Shown: one piece after another, positions 13,701 to 23,600 of the stretch
Numbering within the stretch: the stretch's first letter is position 1
Layout: every line of letters begins with the position of its first letter
DNA from: Hemicentrotus pulcherrimus
Taxonomy: Eukaryota > Echinodermata > Echinoidea > Camarodonta > Strongylocentrotidae
DNA: 64,000 nt
Assembly (NCBI GenBank): GCA_003118195.1
Contig: BEXV01000901.1
Span: 95,727 to 159,726 of the forward strand
Direction of reading: 5' to 3'
The notes under the pieces: model-generated
What the model saw: only the letters and a program-made list of their open reading frames with translations
The model's database searches: none
Told to the model about the DNA's origin: nothing
Program-made: the position numbers and the translations under genes

Positions 13701-14963
13701 GAATAAGATAGACTTCAAGTTGAACTTAACAATGGCAAGCCGTTTATGCCACCGTTTGCTCTCACCATTATAATCTTTAGATTATTTTGTTTTCTTCAAT
13801 ACTGAATTACCAATAAATGTAAATTCTGTAGATTTGTGACCATGATTTGTAAGTCCCTTGAGAGATGCCAGTAAATGGTGAGGGCAAACAGTGGCATGAA
13901 CGGCCTGCCATAGTTCAAGTCCAACTTAAGTCGATCTTAGTCTTTGCGAAACAAACATGTTGGCCTAATCAAGAAAATTCCTCCTGGTTTGTATGTGGAT
14001 ACCCCGGAATAGCGGTGAACTTGTGCTTATGATGTTTTTGTCAAAACACGGTTCGGATCTGTGGATCAAATGTAGATTTTCTTTTCATTCATTATTGCCC
14101 GAAATGTCCAAGATCTGCTTAAGATTATCATTCAAATGTGATCTTTAAAAAAAAAATGTAACATCGAATTTAAATTGTTTAAAAAATTGTTTTAATCATC
14201 TAATTATCTTTTCCCTGCAGTCTTCAATTCATCGTATCAGCAACCAGCCGGTATACTACGCCCGTCAGCAACCCAGGCTACTAGACATGGGTGCTACTGA
14301 ATTCAGAAGACCATACGTCGCTTCCGGTGACGAGGTATGCATCTTGAATAACTTGGATGAAAAGAAATAGCTTATATTGTTATGAAACCATGTCGTTAGT
14401 CGTCAGAACACATCAGAACCCTTCTTTTTAAACTTTTACTGTAATAATACATATATTTGTATTATAAAACGAAAGACATTAAAATGAATAAGAGGTCTCA
14501 CAAGTTTACATTTCGAAGAAGATAAGAGTAGTAACATTTGTTTCGATGGAAAAATGGAAGACCCAAATCATTGTGTCGTTGAGCTATTTTCATAGATTTT
14601 CAAAAATTGTTACAACAATAACAAAAACATGCTGGGAANCCCTTATCATTCAATCATATTCAGATCGGCTACATGGATTCTCGCTATATGCCCGGTCCCC
14701 ATTCTACCCGAACCTCATCCAGTGTCTCAAGAAACCCACATGCAATAGCGCCAACTATCGACAGGAGTACAAAGCCTCAACACCTCCAGGGATCCAGCGC
14801 CCAAGCAGCAGCACCGCCACCACCACCACCACCACCACCACCGCCTCAAGGCCCGGCGGCCGCAGACGTGGAGGCCCGATTGAGGAGACAGAAGAGAGAG
14901 GGCAAGAGTGTCAGCGTTAACCTCGTACCAATTATTGACCCCATGGAATCTCCCTATAAATGA
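2..14963 (+). CDS. Large modular SEA/EGF/mucin type I membrane protein, 5'-partial, 19 exons
   Basis: Nineteen exons with GT-AG borders join without a frame break (6,342 nt, 2,113 residues plus stop). Domain order: Asp/Trp/Met-rich repeats, incomplete CCP/sushi, then three modules of Pro/Thr linker plus EGF, SEA and calcium-binding EGF, two more EGF domains, one transmembrane helix, and a cytoplasmic tail with a proline run. The reading frame is open to the left edge, so the start and signal peptide lie upstream. SEA and EGF domains are extracellular families; SEA domains in mucins usually self-cleave and stay associated. The SEA/EGF combination recalls the sea urchin 63-kDa sperm flagellar membrane protein, a founding SEA family member, but this protein is much larger and has a clear membrane helix. 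I infer a cell-surface, mucin-like role. Ligand and tissue cannot be read from the sequence. It is convergent with the RBPMS-type gene downstream. Confidence 0.85.
14..1480 (+). repeat. Protein-level tandem repeat (DW...DLSGLP units)
   Basis: Units of about 30 residues alternate between type A (DWTQVIDLSGLPISDQ-like) and type B (shorter, such as DWSEMDFSRLPLSEE). In the C-terminal half this gives a higher-order period of about 62 residues. Five units carry exact DLSGLP and others carry DISGLP or DLTNLP. There are no cysteines. The units are acidic and unusually rich in Met and Trp. The N-terminal units are more degenerate. Confidence 0.85.
2185..2466 (+). CDS. Exon: Pro/Thr/Arg-rich linker plus EGF (module 1)
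   Basis: The acceptor is atag (2181-2184) and the donor is GTAAGT at 2467; it is phase 1 at both ends. It encodes a TRPPRPTR-type linker, then DPCASLPCAWD...CRCQAGYSRNSDDICI, a six-Cys EGF pattern. Equivalent exons start modules 2 and 3. Confidence 0.85.
2720..2847 (+). CDS. Exon: SEA domain first half (module 1)
   Basis: 128 nt, phase 1 in and phase 0 out, acceptor acacag, donor GTAAGT. It encodes FRITE...FTEDLRDRESIAFRT followed by LAVDVEN, typical of the N-terminal beta strand and helix of SEA. The other two modules have an exon of exactly this length. Confidence 0.85.
3009..3258 (+). CDS. Exon: SEA domain second half with cleavage motif (module 1)
   Basis: Phase 0 in and phase 1 out, acceptor tttacag, donor GTAAAT. 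It contains FANGSIIVNY; G-S (3081-3086) followed by I-I-V fits the SEA autoproteolysis site. There are several N-glycosylation sequons (NGS, NYT, NAT, NIT). It ends in NITIDESSVSVT. Confidence 0.87.
3583..3732 (+). CDS. Exon: calcium-binding EGF (module 1)
   Basis: 150 nt, phase 1-1. DLDEC, then CINTEGSFTCRC, then a PGRNC end: the calcium-binding EGF consensus with the Asn/Asp hydroxylation position. The donor is GTGAGT. The four exons of this type in the gene are all exactly 150 nt. Confidence 0.88.
4245..5777 (+). CDS. Exon: Thr-rich mucin expansion plus EGF (module 2)
   Basis: The acceptor is gatacag and the donor GTAAGT (5778); phase 1-1. It opens with SPRPTRRPTPTLPP, as in module 1, then runs for more than 400 residues dominated by Thr with Glu, Ala, Val and Ser (TTE, ATT and VATT motifs). 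It closes with a six-Cys EGF (DLCSSNPCLSDVNTDC...CECLTGY). The Thr tract should be heavily O-glycosylated. It has no stops despite its length and low complexity. It is the longest exon in the module region and corresponds to short linkers in modules 1 and 3. Confidence 0.88.
4690..5480 (+). repeat. Internal duplication inside the mucin exon
   Basis: The block KMTTEEKMVRQTTDDLF recurs about 543 nt apart (from about 4701 and 5244). The block ENVQTTPHG[G/D]TTE.KQSTTV recurs about 504 nt apart (from about 4883 and 5387). The unequal spacings point to at least one duplication followed by indels. Confidence 0.8.
6090..6217 (+). CDS. Exon: SEA domain first half (module 2)
   Basis: 128 nt, phase 1 in and 0 out, acceptor ctaacag, donor GTAAGA. 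It encodes QFTVMIRITEVNG...FTEDLQNTTSLAFQTL. It closely matches 2720-2847. Confidence 0.86.
6550..6820 (+). CDS. Exon: SEA domain second half with cleavage motif (module 2)
   Basis: 271 nt, phase 0 in and 1 out, acceptor attatacag, donor GTAAGC. It contains FSEGSIVVDY (G-S codons at 6622-6627), the best SEA cleavage motif of the three. A Ser/Thr/Asn-rich loop after it makes it slightly longer than its relatives. Confidence 0.87.
7343..7492 (+). CDS. Exon: calcium-binding EGF (module 2)
   Basis: 150 nt, phase 1-1. DLDEC, CTNTEGSFTCEC and PGRLC. Acceptor ccgaccag, donor GTAAGT. Confidence 0.88.
7953..8180 (+). CDS. Exon: Pro/Thr linker plus EGF (module 3)
   Basis: Acceptor tatcttag, donor GTGAGT; phase 1-1. 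It has a short TTPTTPRPST-type linker, then DPCSTDPCASVTHSTC...CQCRPGFSLNRGRC, an EGF domain. It is the unexpanded counterpart of 4245-5777. Confidence 0.86.
8627..8754 (+). CDS. Exon: SEA domain first half (module 3)
   Basis: 128 nt, phase 1 in and 0 out, acceptor aaacag, donor GTAAGC. It encodes FVGSCRITRFRG...SSSVTQEFVALAADV. It carries a Cys not seen in the other two SEA-a exons. Confidence 0.82.
9222..9246. repeat. (CAAAT)n pentanucleotide repeat
   Basis: Short run of about five CAAAT units in an intron of the SEA/EGF gene. Confidence 0.7.
9466..9697 (+). CDS. Exon: SEA domain second half with cleavage motif (module 3)
   Basis: Phase 0 in and 1 out, acceptor taaacag. FRNGSIVVDY keeps the G-S-I-V-V motif (9538-9543). 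The donor G|GTTCGT is weaker than the others in this gene, but the phase matches the next exon. Confidence 0.82.
10419..10568 (+). CDS. Exon: calcium-binding EGF (module 3)
   Basis: 150 nt, phase 1-1. DYNEC instead of DLDEC, CINTEGSFTCRC, PGRLC. Acceptor tcttacag, donor GTGAGG. Confidence 0.87.
11144..11293 (+). CDS. Exon: fourth 150-nt EGF exon
   Basis: 150 nt, phase 1-1. Six cysteines (PC, TC, IC, VC, QC, IC) and the LPGRIC ending show it descends from the same exon family. It has lost the D-x-D/N-E-C calcium motif. Acceptor ctgcag, donor GTATGT. Confidence 0.83.
11769..11838 (+). CDS. Exon: last EGF, N-terminal part
   Basis: 70 nt, phase 1 in and 2 out. It encodes EICPDGFCENGGTCE...VC. 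The acceptor follows a long T tract (tttttcag) and the donor is GTAAGT. The EGF is split between this exon and the next one. Confidence 0.8.
12235..12281 (+). CDS. Exon: last EGF, C-terminal part
   Basis: 47 nt, phase 2 in and 1 out. Joined to the previous exon it gives CNCVGGYSGTQCE, completing a six-Cys EGF. Acceptor tttcag, donor GTAAGT. Confidence 0.8.
12972..13297 (+). CDS. Exon: transmembrane helix and juxtamembrane tail
   Basis: Acceptor tttccag, donor GTAAGT; phase 1 in and 0 out. One hydrophobic helix (ILGIALGSVIFIVLVVV onward, ending in a Cys pair) is followed by a basic stretch SRKQNRYRESSKRRRGRG, a stop-transfer signal that sets a type I topology. The tail then turns acidic (DPDWDPIDERSED). 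Confidence 0.86.
14221..14334 (+). CDS. Exon: cytoplasmic tail
   Basis: 114 nt, phase 0-0, acceptor ccctgcag, donor GTATGC. It is a Tyr/Arg/Gln-rich tail segment (RISNQPVYYARQQPRLLD) with no recognised domain. Confidence 0.78.
14664..14963 (+). CDS. Exon: terminal cytoplasmic tail with polyproline
   Basis: The acceptor attcag (14658-14663) opens frame 0; TGA is at 14961-14963. It contains a run of about ten prolines from a CCA repeat (about 14815-14846), a possible SH3, EVH1 or profilin ligand, and an Arg/Glu-rich end finishing MESPYK. The overlapping frame read from 14546 is a shadow. Confidence 0.82.
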   Translation: MGYMDSRYMPGPHSTRTSSSVSRNPHAIAPTIDRSTKPQHLQGSSAQAAAPPPPPPPPPPPQGPAAADVEARLRRQKREGKSVSVNLVPIIDPMESPYK

Positions 14964-16110
14964 TCAAAAAATTATTGATTAGAAAGGATTGTCTGGAATT
15001 AATCGCTGAACGCTCTTGTTCATTTGTAGCCACTTCTTAAAATTTGTTTATTGTAAACCTTATTTTGACTTCTTTTAGACTTTTTATTTATTGCAGGTTC
15101 TATTTCAGTAGTACATTTAAGATTTTATTTTAAATCAGGCCTGTTGTAGAAAATGTGATTCAAATCAACTTAACATTTTTTCTTTAAGTCTAATTTTATA
15201 TCATTTTCAATATCAACTTTGGTTTAATTAAAGTCATTTCAGGTTATGTACTTTGGCTTGATTACAATTTCATTAAATGTCTCCGTCCAACAAAGATCTG
15301 GTAATGAATCTAGCAGGTAAAGTTGTAAATTAAAAGAGATTACTCAATCATATATTTCTTTCTTTAGAGAAAGCAAGAAGTTACTGGTAACTTCTTGGAG
15401 AAAGTAACTAAATATATTTCATTTATGGGTGAGACAATGCACAGTTCAGAAATTGCTTTTTGAAATTATAGTTATATAACTATAATAGAAGTGCCTTTAT
15501 TTGAGACCTAAAGGTCATGAGCAACTCCATATTTACGTAAAAGAGTAAGAACAAGGAATGTAACTTATTACACAGCTCAAATATATATCTATGTAGAAGC
15601 TTTTAATTTAAATATTTAGCATTTTCTATCTGTTTGACAAATATGATGACAAGCAATAATGATATGTAATATCTACCACTCGTTTTTCTATGAAGTTATT
15701 GACAGTAAGATTCACAAAAAGTAAATAATTAAACTTATTTACACTATTTGTTATGAATGGGTGTGTGCCAAATTTAGGATGTAATTTATTTTGTTGTGAG
15801 CAAGGTGAAGTAAACTGACTGGTAGAATATGTAAATTAATTTACTGAATTTTACTGTTAAATTATTTTGTGGTTTTGTTAAAGTTTAAAAAATATATGCA
15901 TATATATATAAATAGGCTAGCCTCTAATGATATAATTGATATGCAACAGTTTTTCTGTGATTAAAACACATCCTTCAAATATTTTTTCCACTGATCATGT
16001 TATGTAAGATGTTTATCATATATATAGTCTGATGGTGATACATGCTAATGTTAATGTTAATTCTACTGACATTTAATTATGATAAATAAATTCAACAGGA
16101 GGAAATAATT
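14964..16110 (+). other. Probable 3' UTR of the SEA/EGF gene
   Basis: It is AT-rich with no ORF. I find no AATAAA in it before 16085, so the transcript probably runs about 1.1 kb past the stop. Confidence 0.4.
16085..16090 (+). terminator. Candidate polyadenylation signal AATAAA
   Basis: It appears to be the first canonical AATAAA downstream of the stop at 14963, in AT-rich sequence. The cleavage site is unverified. Confidence 0.35.
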
Positions 16111-16554
16111 TCATATTTGTTATTGGTTTACATATTTATACATTGAATAAGTACCATAGGAATCTAGATAGCACAAGTACGTTTCTCCCGTCATTTTTCC
16201 ACAAGCTTTGTCCCCCTTCCCCATTTGTCTCTTTTAATCTCTTTTTCATTCATCTTGTGTACTTTATTTACAGTTCTCTTTTGATACTTGCTTTCATTAT
16301 TCATTAATCACTTTGTTCTACTTTTTGTATATTTTTTGATTCTCATTTTCCCATTTCATATATTTTCCATTAATTCAAATTGCAAGGATGTTTCGTTTTA
16401 AACGCTTAGGTAATTTTTCTTCATTCTTCCCCATTTTTGTTTGCTCCTGCCTTCCATTCTCATTATCCACACTCCACTCATTTTTCCCCATTTTCTCTAT
16501 CTCTCCTTTCCTCTCTTGCCAACAAATAGTTGGTATGTACCCTATCATTATTAA

Positions 16555-16594
<40 letters not shown>

Positions 16595-19500
16595 CGATCA
16601 TAACTTCTCTCACCCAGGCTATCACCTCCATCATATATTCCCTCCATCTCCCTCCTTTCTTGTTCTCTCTCACTCTGTCACACATCCCCTCTCTCTCTCC
16701 TCTCTATCTCCCTCTCCTACCTCTATTATATATCCTCTCGCTTCCTTCTCTTTCTCTTACAGTCACTCACACTAAACAAATATTTGGCATATGATTGACA
16801 AAAGTATGAAGCAACACAAACATGTACAAATTAATCTTTTTGACAAAATTTAATGAAATTCCAATGGAAAATTCCATTTAGGACACGGTATAAACCAACC
16901 ATAAATACTTAGGAAAAACAATAGTACATATTGTACAATCTCAAGCCAAAATGCCTAGTACCCACAGAGTAGTTCACTGAAACTATATGAAGGTGGTACT
17001 GCATTTAAGTCACTAAAATATTTCAAGGCTTGAAGAAAATCATAAGTCTTAAATTTCTCATTCTATGGGTAAAAAGACACTTGATGCCAGATTTCCTGAA
17101 GGCCAGGTTGCCCAATACAGGACCTCGTCACTTCTCATCCATTGAAATACATCTCCACTCGATTAGAATGTCTTTATCTATTCACATAACGTAAAAATGC
17201 AGTTTCCCATAGAAAATACAAGAAGAAAGTTTAGCATAGATTGAGATTCAGATACAAAAGTGGAGGATCATCAGCTTGATGGACACTCGGATTTTTCAAT
17301 CTTAATTTCATCTTTCTTTTGAGTATTCCTGACTACTTTATCTTGTCCCAAATACTTGTTACCCTTTGGTATCACACCGATTCAACTAAACAAGAAACTC
17401 TGCAAATAGAGAAGCCTGTAAGAATGGAGAGACCTGCTGTATTTCTTTGTGAAGATAGATAATCATTAAAATGACAAATTCTAGACATGAATAGATCAAA
17501 CCAGCTCATACTTTAATATGCAGCACTAGTTTGTGACTTCCCACCTTCTACTCATAATCATCACAATTCTCAATCAGAATGCACTTATAAAAAAATATCT
17601 TAAGAATAATTCACATCCACCTGATTGTTTTGTAAGTCTTTCAAAATAAGGGGAAATCGGGACAAAGAGAAGGGATACTAAAAATTTATACTAAAATGAT
17701 AAAGAATTGAAAAGCATTTCCACACATTGAACACTTTAAGGTTATCACTAAAATGTATAAATTATGACCAAATTACGATACATACTAAACACTTACGATT
17801 ATCATGATAATTATATATACCATATGTACAGACAATAGTCATCATGTCTTTTTTTATCCAAAACAGGCACTTCTTAAACCAAACAAAGCGAGTTTGGCTT
17901 GATACTCAAGGTTAATGTGTTAAACTTGTTTGTCTACTGAACAAAAAGAAAATAATTTATTCAAAAAGCTTTGCAAACTTCAGCAGCATTTGAACTGATA
18001 TATATCTATGTTGGAAAGATAATACCATAATTCTACACCTTTCAGATATAAAGAGTCCATTTCTTTCGAATCTTTTTCGAACTGGATTTAGACACATTAC
18101 AATTGGTAAATCATGGGTACCTTATGCCCATATCTGCACCAAGAGTGAAGAAAAGTCTACCAAGAAATCCCTTTCCCCCTTCTAAAAGCATAGTTATCTT
18201 TGGGGGGTCTTTTCTTTTTTAAATTTCGCTATTTCATAATGATAAAATTAAAATGCATAATTGCATTACTGACGAAATCATGCGCATCATAGAAGTTTCA
18301 TCCAATGTGATGAGTAAGGAATGATCTTGAGATACTGGGTTACATGGACTTAAAAAGAGTACAAAACAGAGAAAATAACATATCATCTTCATCATCATTC
18401 TTAACCAAGTCCAACAAATTCATTTAAATATGGTGTACAATCTTACCTCGGGTGGTAAATCTGTACCCAAGGTTTAAAATCTACAGAAACCTGTCTGGTC
18501 TAGTTTAGAATGAAACGTAGAAATGAACAAAGAATTTTCTTTCATGATTAAAAAAAACTCTAAAAGGTTTACTATAATGTAAGAATCTTAATTGACAAGG
18601 CTTTATAAAAACACCCATGGCAGCCTTTAACAATCTTAAACAAAACTATCTTTGGTTGGTTTGTTGTGAAAGGAAACTAAGCTATTTTTAGCAAAGGAAA
18701 AAGACATCAATGGATTCACCAGAAATAATACTAATAATCCTAATAAAAAAGACCTTTGTCTCAGTTAACTTACCCTGCTGTTTCAGATATCAACACAAGA
18801 TTCATAGTTCAATATTTACAGAACAAGACCAGTTATATCGTAACAAAAACATTATTACATCAGCTCATGTCATCTGAAAAACAAAAAAACCTTTACAATC
18901 TAGCACTTTCTGGTTTACAAGTATGGATGGTAGAACATTTTTATCTCTTTCCAATAAAAAGTATATAGGTCACTTGACTTTCTCTGCTCACATCAAAAAT
19001 TAAAGTTTTCTTTACAATTCGTAGCAAAAAAACTTGCACCATGGTTTATAATGATAAAGTATCTCTACATAAAATAACTTAAGCCAGATTGTTTTTCTCT
19101 CTAGGCAAGTCTGTTGGCTGCTACACTAATCTGGCTGCGGTGAATAAGGACAGTTGGTGCATAACATCTGCATGGACATTTGCATGTCCACTCTAGGTGC
19201 CCAAGTGATTTGGTGTTAAATAATCATATAGATGGTGTGAACATTAATGTGTAGCTCTCATAAAGATAAGACCTGTGCATTAATTGACAAGAGGCATGTA
19301 AAATATGTGCAGATTTTGTAAAATGTACTTTGAAATAGATGTTCACATTTTTTTGAGAAAATAACCGAAGACACATTTTTCTTTGCATATAGAAATAATG
19401 CTAAATATAATTAAACTGAATAATTCAGTCAAAATATTAAACTATTCATTGTCATTCTCCATGATCATTGTCGTTTGTCATGGTGGGTTATTTTTTTTAA

Positions 19501-20573
19501 TATGAAGCTACTTTCTCATGAAAATGTGTAAAACCCATTTCAAAAGTTTGAAATATTGAAGTGACAAAATGTGCATAAGACTTTGATTTTACATCAAAAG
19601 ACAACGAAATTCAATTTCAATGTTGCGACCGAAGATTCACACTTTGAAACAATCATCACTTCCATTTCTTAGGGTATTCAAGCATTGCCAACTTAGTGCC
19701 AAAGACCGTGTGCAAAGAAATTACCAAAATACTAAAATTGTGCTCTCAGTGATTGAAGTACATATTTGAGAAGTGCACAAAAAACGAAATTTTCAGGTAC
19801 TGGAATGGGAAATTTTGTTAGTGCAGGTACAGATTTTAATAATTTGAAGGTGATTTACAGAGAAGTGATTAGTGAGCAACTTAGACTAAAGTGGTGTAAT
19901 TTTGTGCCTTAAAAGATTCTTTCTAAAATATCACACCCAAGCACACACTGAGGTTTTCAAAAATGTATCTGCAATTTGCAAGTACTGGTCGATATATGAA
20001 AATAAACAACATATCCAGGAGATTTTTTAAAAATCTAATATTACACCAAAAAGGATAAATAAAGATACAATCAATAAATATGAAAGTAATTTTTCATCTA
20101 GATTTCAAAATTTCATTCTCTTTTAGATTTCATAATTTTGTGTTTGATTAATGAAATAAAAAAAATCACTACAAGTTTATGACACAATTCAAACAACTTA
20201 TTTCATTGAAAGATAATTTAACTACTCAATATATATATACTACAAAGAAAGTAAATAACTGCACTCGATAGAATTTCTAGAATTCTCTAATAATTATCCA
20301 AAATCTACAATCACATAACAGTACAATATACACAAACACTGGGAATTTGATTTTTCACCAATTATATACTCATGATTACAATCCATTTTTTCTTCAAAAT
20401 ATAAAGATCTGAAGGAAACAAGATATCTTATAAACAATAATTAAATTGGTCTTCTCTCTTTTCCTTAAATAAACATAATATACACATAATATAGAATTGC
20501 TAGGCTAGAATGATTATCTCTCTCTCGCTCTCACTCTCTCTTACATGCACCGTATGATTTAGAGGGTTTTGGG
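16111..20573. other. Space between convergent genes; likely 3' UTR of the RBPMS-type gene
   Basis: No exon is recognised on either strand. There is a (TC)n tract at 16557-16592 and pyrimidine-rich sequence to about 16760. The remainder, next to the RBPMS-type stop, may be a long 3' UTR on the - strand, but its end cannot be set. Confidence 0.4.
16557..16592. repeat. (TC)n microsatellite
   Basis: About 17 TC units. It explains the Ser/Leu-rich ORFs here. Confidence 0.9.
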
Positions 20574-20659
20574 TTACCATGGCAACTGCATCACTGGAAT
20601 ACCAACTGGGGTTGCATTGATGGATAGAGCTGATGGGTAGTCATTTCTATTCTCTTGGG
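20574..20659 (-). CDS. RBPMS: RBPMS terminal exon, readable in two frames
   Basis: The acceptor is ttccacacag. After the 108-nt version of the previous exon it reads [20 protein letters not shown] and stops at TGA 20591-20593. After the 103-nt version it reads [20 protein letters not shown] onward and stops at TAA 20574-20576. Both are open and short; I cannot tell which is the main form. Confidence 0.65.
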
Positions 20660-23600
20660 CTGTGTGGAAGAACAAATTTAGTGAAAGCATGTTTATTAGA
20701 TTATTCCATGTAACTGAGTGGGGAAGAGTGGGGGGGGGGGATAGTTTAATTCAAAACCGTACTATTTATCTAAAGCATTCTATGTTTTAACCACGAACAT
20801 AACAAAATTTGCTGGGATAGTACATGAAAGATATTAATGCTTCTATTCTCAACGTTGTCTCTCTGACGGAAGTTTAGATGTAATGGCCTTCTGGGGAATA
20901 TTGAGAAGAATCCAAAAACCCACTGTCAGGAGACAGAGGGTCCACAAGAGGGCCTTACATAACTAGACTAAAGAGTTACAAGACAACATTGACAACATTT
21001 GTTATGGTTATTTTTTCTTGCATTAACCTTTGATGGTACACTAGACTATAGCTATTTAACATAAGAAATTGCTTCAGTGTTACCACTACTTTAGATATAG
21101 CTGGAAAAGCTGTCAAAATCATTAAGTATAAATCAAATGATCTGTTTAGAGTCAAAGTGCATAACATAATGGCTCCAAACAGACATTCAAATTCAGAAAT
21201 GATTAGGTTAATAGAAATTAGGTGTCAAAGTCCATTGCGGCTTCCTCTATTCAACATCTTACTCTCATTTACTGCTGACTAATTAGCAAACTAGAGTCCT
21301 AGGTACAAGGTCATTCTGGCAGCCAGCTGATGTGTCCTGGTATGATCATCGCGGAGGAGTTTAATTTAAGGGGGAATTCTATTTAAGACCTCACCTCACC
21401 CATATTTGCCTTGGCAAACTCTACACGAAGGCCACCACGGTCGCTTGACTTCAGCATTAGCCCCTGAAGGTGGGCCAGGGCTTGCATGGCAAACCCTACG
21501 TTCTATAAGGAGTCAAGAAATCATATACAGAGAGAATTGTAAGAGGGAAAGAGAGAGAGAGGGGGGAGAGGGGGGAGAGGGAGAGAGAGAGAGAAAGAAA
21601 TAAAAACAAGTGTTAGGTTGATATTGTGGTCTGTGTTAGATAAAATCAACCCTGGTTGTAAAATCTGATTTAACCAAAAGGAAAACTTCTACCTCAATCT
21701 AACTTCCAGTGTTACTTTAGACTAAACATAAACCCAGCGCCAGGATGAAATGTGGGTAGGATACAGTGTCTATGAATTGGACATTTGTTTGCTGGGAGCC
21801 AGAAAAACAATAAAATATTTGTAAAATGACTGAAGTTAAATGCACTTTTAAGCTCTAAGCAGATAGACCAATGGCTGTACTATCTTCATTCAGCTCTATG
21901 TAGAACAGAAATTTTACAGAAATCTTTACTTTGGGAAAATTAAATATTTAAAATAATGTTGAATCTTTGAAATAAAAGATAGATTAAAGGATAAAAACAT
22001 TCACATTTTCTGTTTTGAAGATATCTTTTGCATATGTACTATAATTCTTCTGATTCTAATGTCTCATATCTTCATCACTTTACATGAAAAGATGTACAGA
22101 AACTGCTCTAAAATATTTATTTAATATATATTTCAAACATGATTATCATTAAATAATTGATACAAATTGGTCAGCCCAATCTTTTCTTATCCCATATCAA
22201 TATCTTTCAAACCACAATGTAGGACAGAAAATGGACAAATCTATAGTCAAGAATTAATATAATTGTAATGATCAGACTGTATGCTTATGATTTGCAGCAT
22301 GATATGGAAAAAGCTCTGCGCTCTAAAAATTCCCCAACATTTCCTCCACTTTTTTTTGTTTAAAGTCACTAACACTTCTTAAATCTACTCCCTAAAAGAG
22401 CACTTAATAAGTGCTTTCAGAATCGAATTCCTTACACAACTCCTATGAATGCCATAACAAAACGTGCTTTATGATTGCAAGAGGCCATACTATTTTGATT
22501 GCCCTTGTTAGTTTGTAGCAATTAGTTGGCTAATGACAATTTACCTGGAATTCCACAAAACAGCATGGTGCACCTCCTTTGTTGTGCATGCGTAGTCTGT
22601 TAAAACCTGGGAGGCTGGGGGTGAAAACAAAACATTTTAAACAGTTTGAAATAATCTGATTGTTTCTACACAGTGGGAGCTACTTAAGATCTGCATTCCA
22701 AAACGTTTGAGAGTATGCATTAAGGTAGTCGACTTGATTATTCTCTTAGGGGACTAAACTGAATACAGAATAACAAATATGAATGAATAACTTTTTATAG
22801 AACAAAATATCCAAGATCAACCTTGTTAGCTTGCAACGTAGAAAGACTGAAAGAGTATGGCTTATTCTCTTTGTGGTTTGATAGAGTAGGAAGAAAACAT
22901 TTTAGTTCAAATTTTAAAATAAAAAATGTAGATAAATATTGTATGTAGCCATCCTGTGTAAATTGAGGGAAAATGGGAATGGTTCTATTAGAATTCATGT
23001 GTTAAGTCTTCACAGATTCATTTCAATATTTCTGATGGTTAAGATCCTTGCATAAAAATGAATGTGATTCTATGGTGTGAAAATACAAGTGAACTGTGTG
23101 CTTTGTGGATCAAAGTTTTCAAAAAAGGAAAAAGATCACAACTTGTCAAACTTACCAAGCACTCAATAAACTCATTCCTTGATTAGGAATTATGGCAGAA
23201 AACTGCTAAAATGGTTGGGTGCTCATGATTCTAATGATTGTGAAAGATACCTAAGCGAATCTTTAGTTGAATCCAAGGTTTGTGAGGTGATTTGTAAATG
23301 ACAGAAAAGCAGTAACATCAGATTCTAACAAAGTTGCTAATGAAGGATGAAGTAGGGTATAAAATTCAAATGCAATCTGGTATGCTGTAAGTGTGTAGTC
23401 TCCAAGACTGATCCATTAGTGCATCATTTAAGGTAAAATTGATTTGATTGTATTAAAATTCAATTGTTAAACTGGTTTCAACTTTTGGCTCCTTTTGGGA
23501 AGGGACTCCAACAAATTGTTTCATTTTATTTACATTCAGGAAATTCCATGCAATGCCTCATATATGACATAAGTCTTTCATCCTTTTTTTTTTCATCCAA

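Larger units (their letters stand above)
1707..14663 (+). other. Introns of the SEA/EGF gene
   Basis: Eighteen introns of about 130-920 nt, GT-AG, with mostly strong donors. The longer ones hold simple repeats: (GA)n at 5947-5973, CAT/CAC repeats at about 11453-11525, a C run near 12788, and pyrimidine/TTTG-rich sequence at 13300-13455. I see no other gene in them. Confidence 0.75.

Noticed and set aside
14546..14920. A 124-codon + strand ORF overlapping the last exon
   Set aside because: It is in another frame from the spliced tail and reads the CCA repeat as poly-Thr. The exon frame joins cleanly at acceptor 14663.
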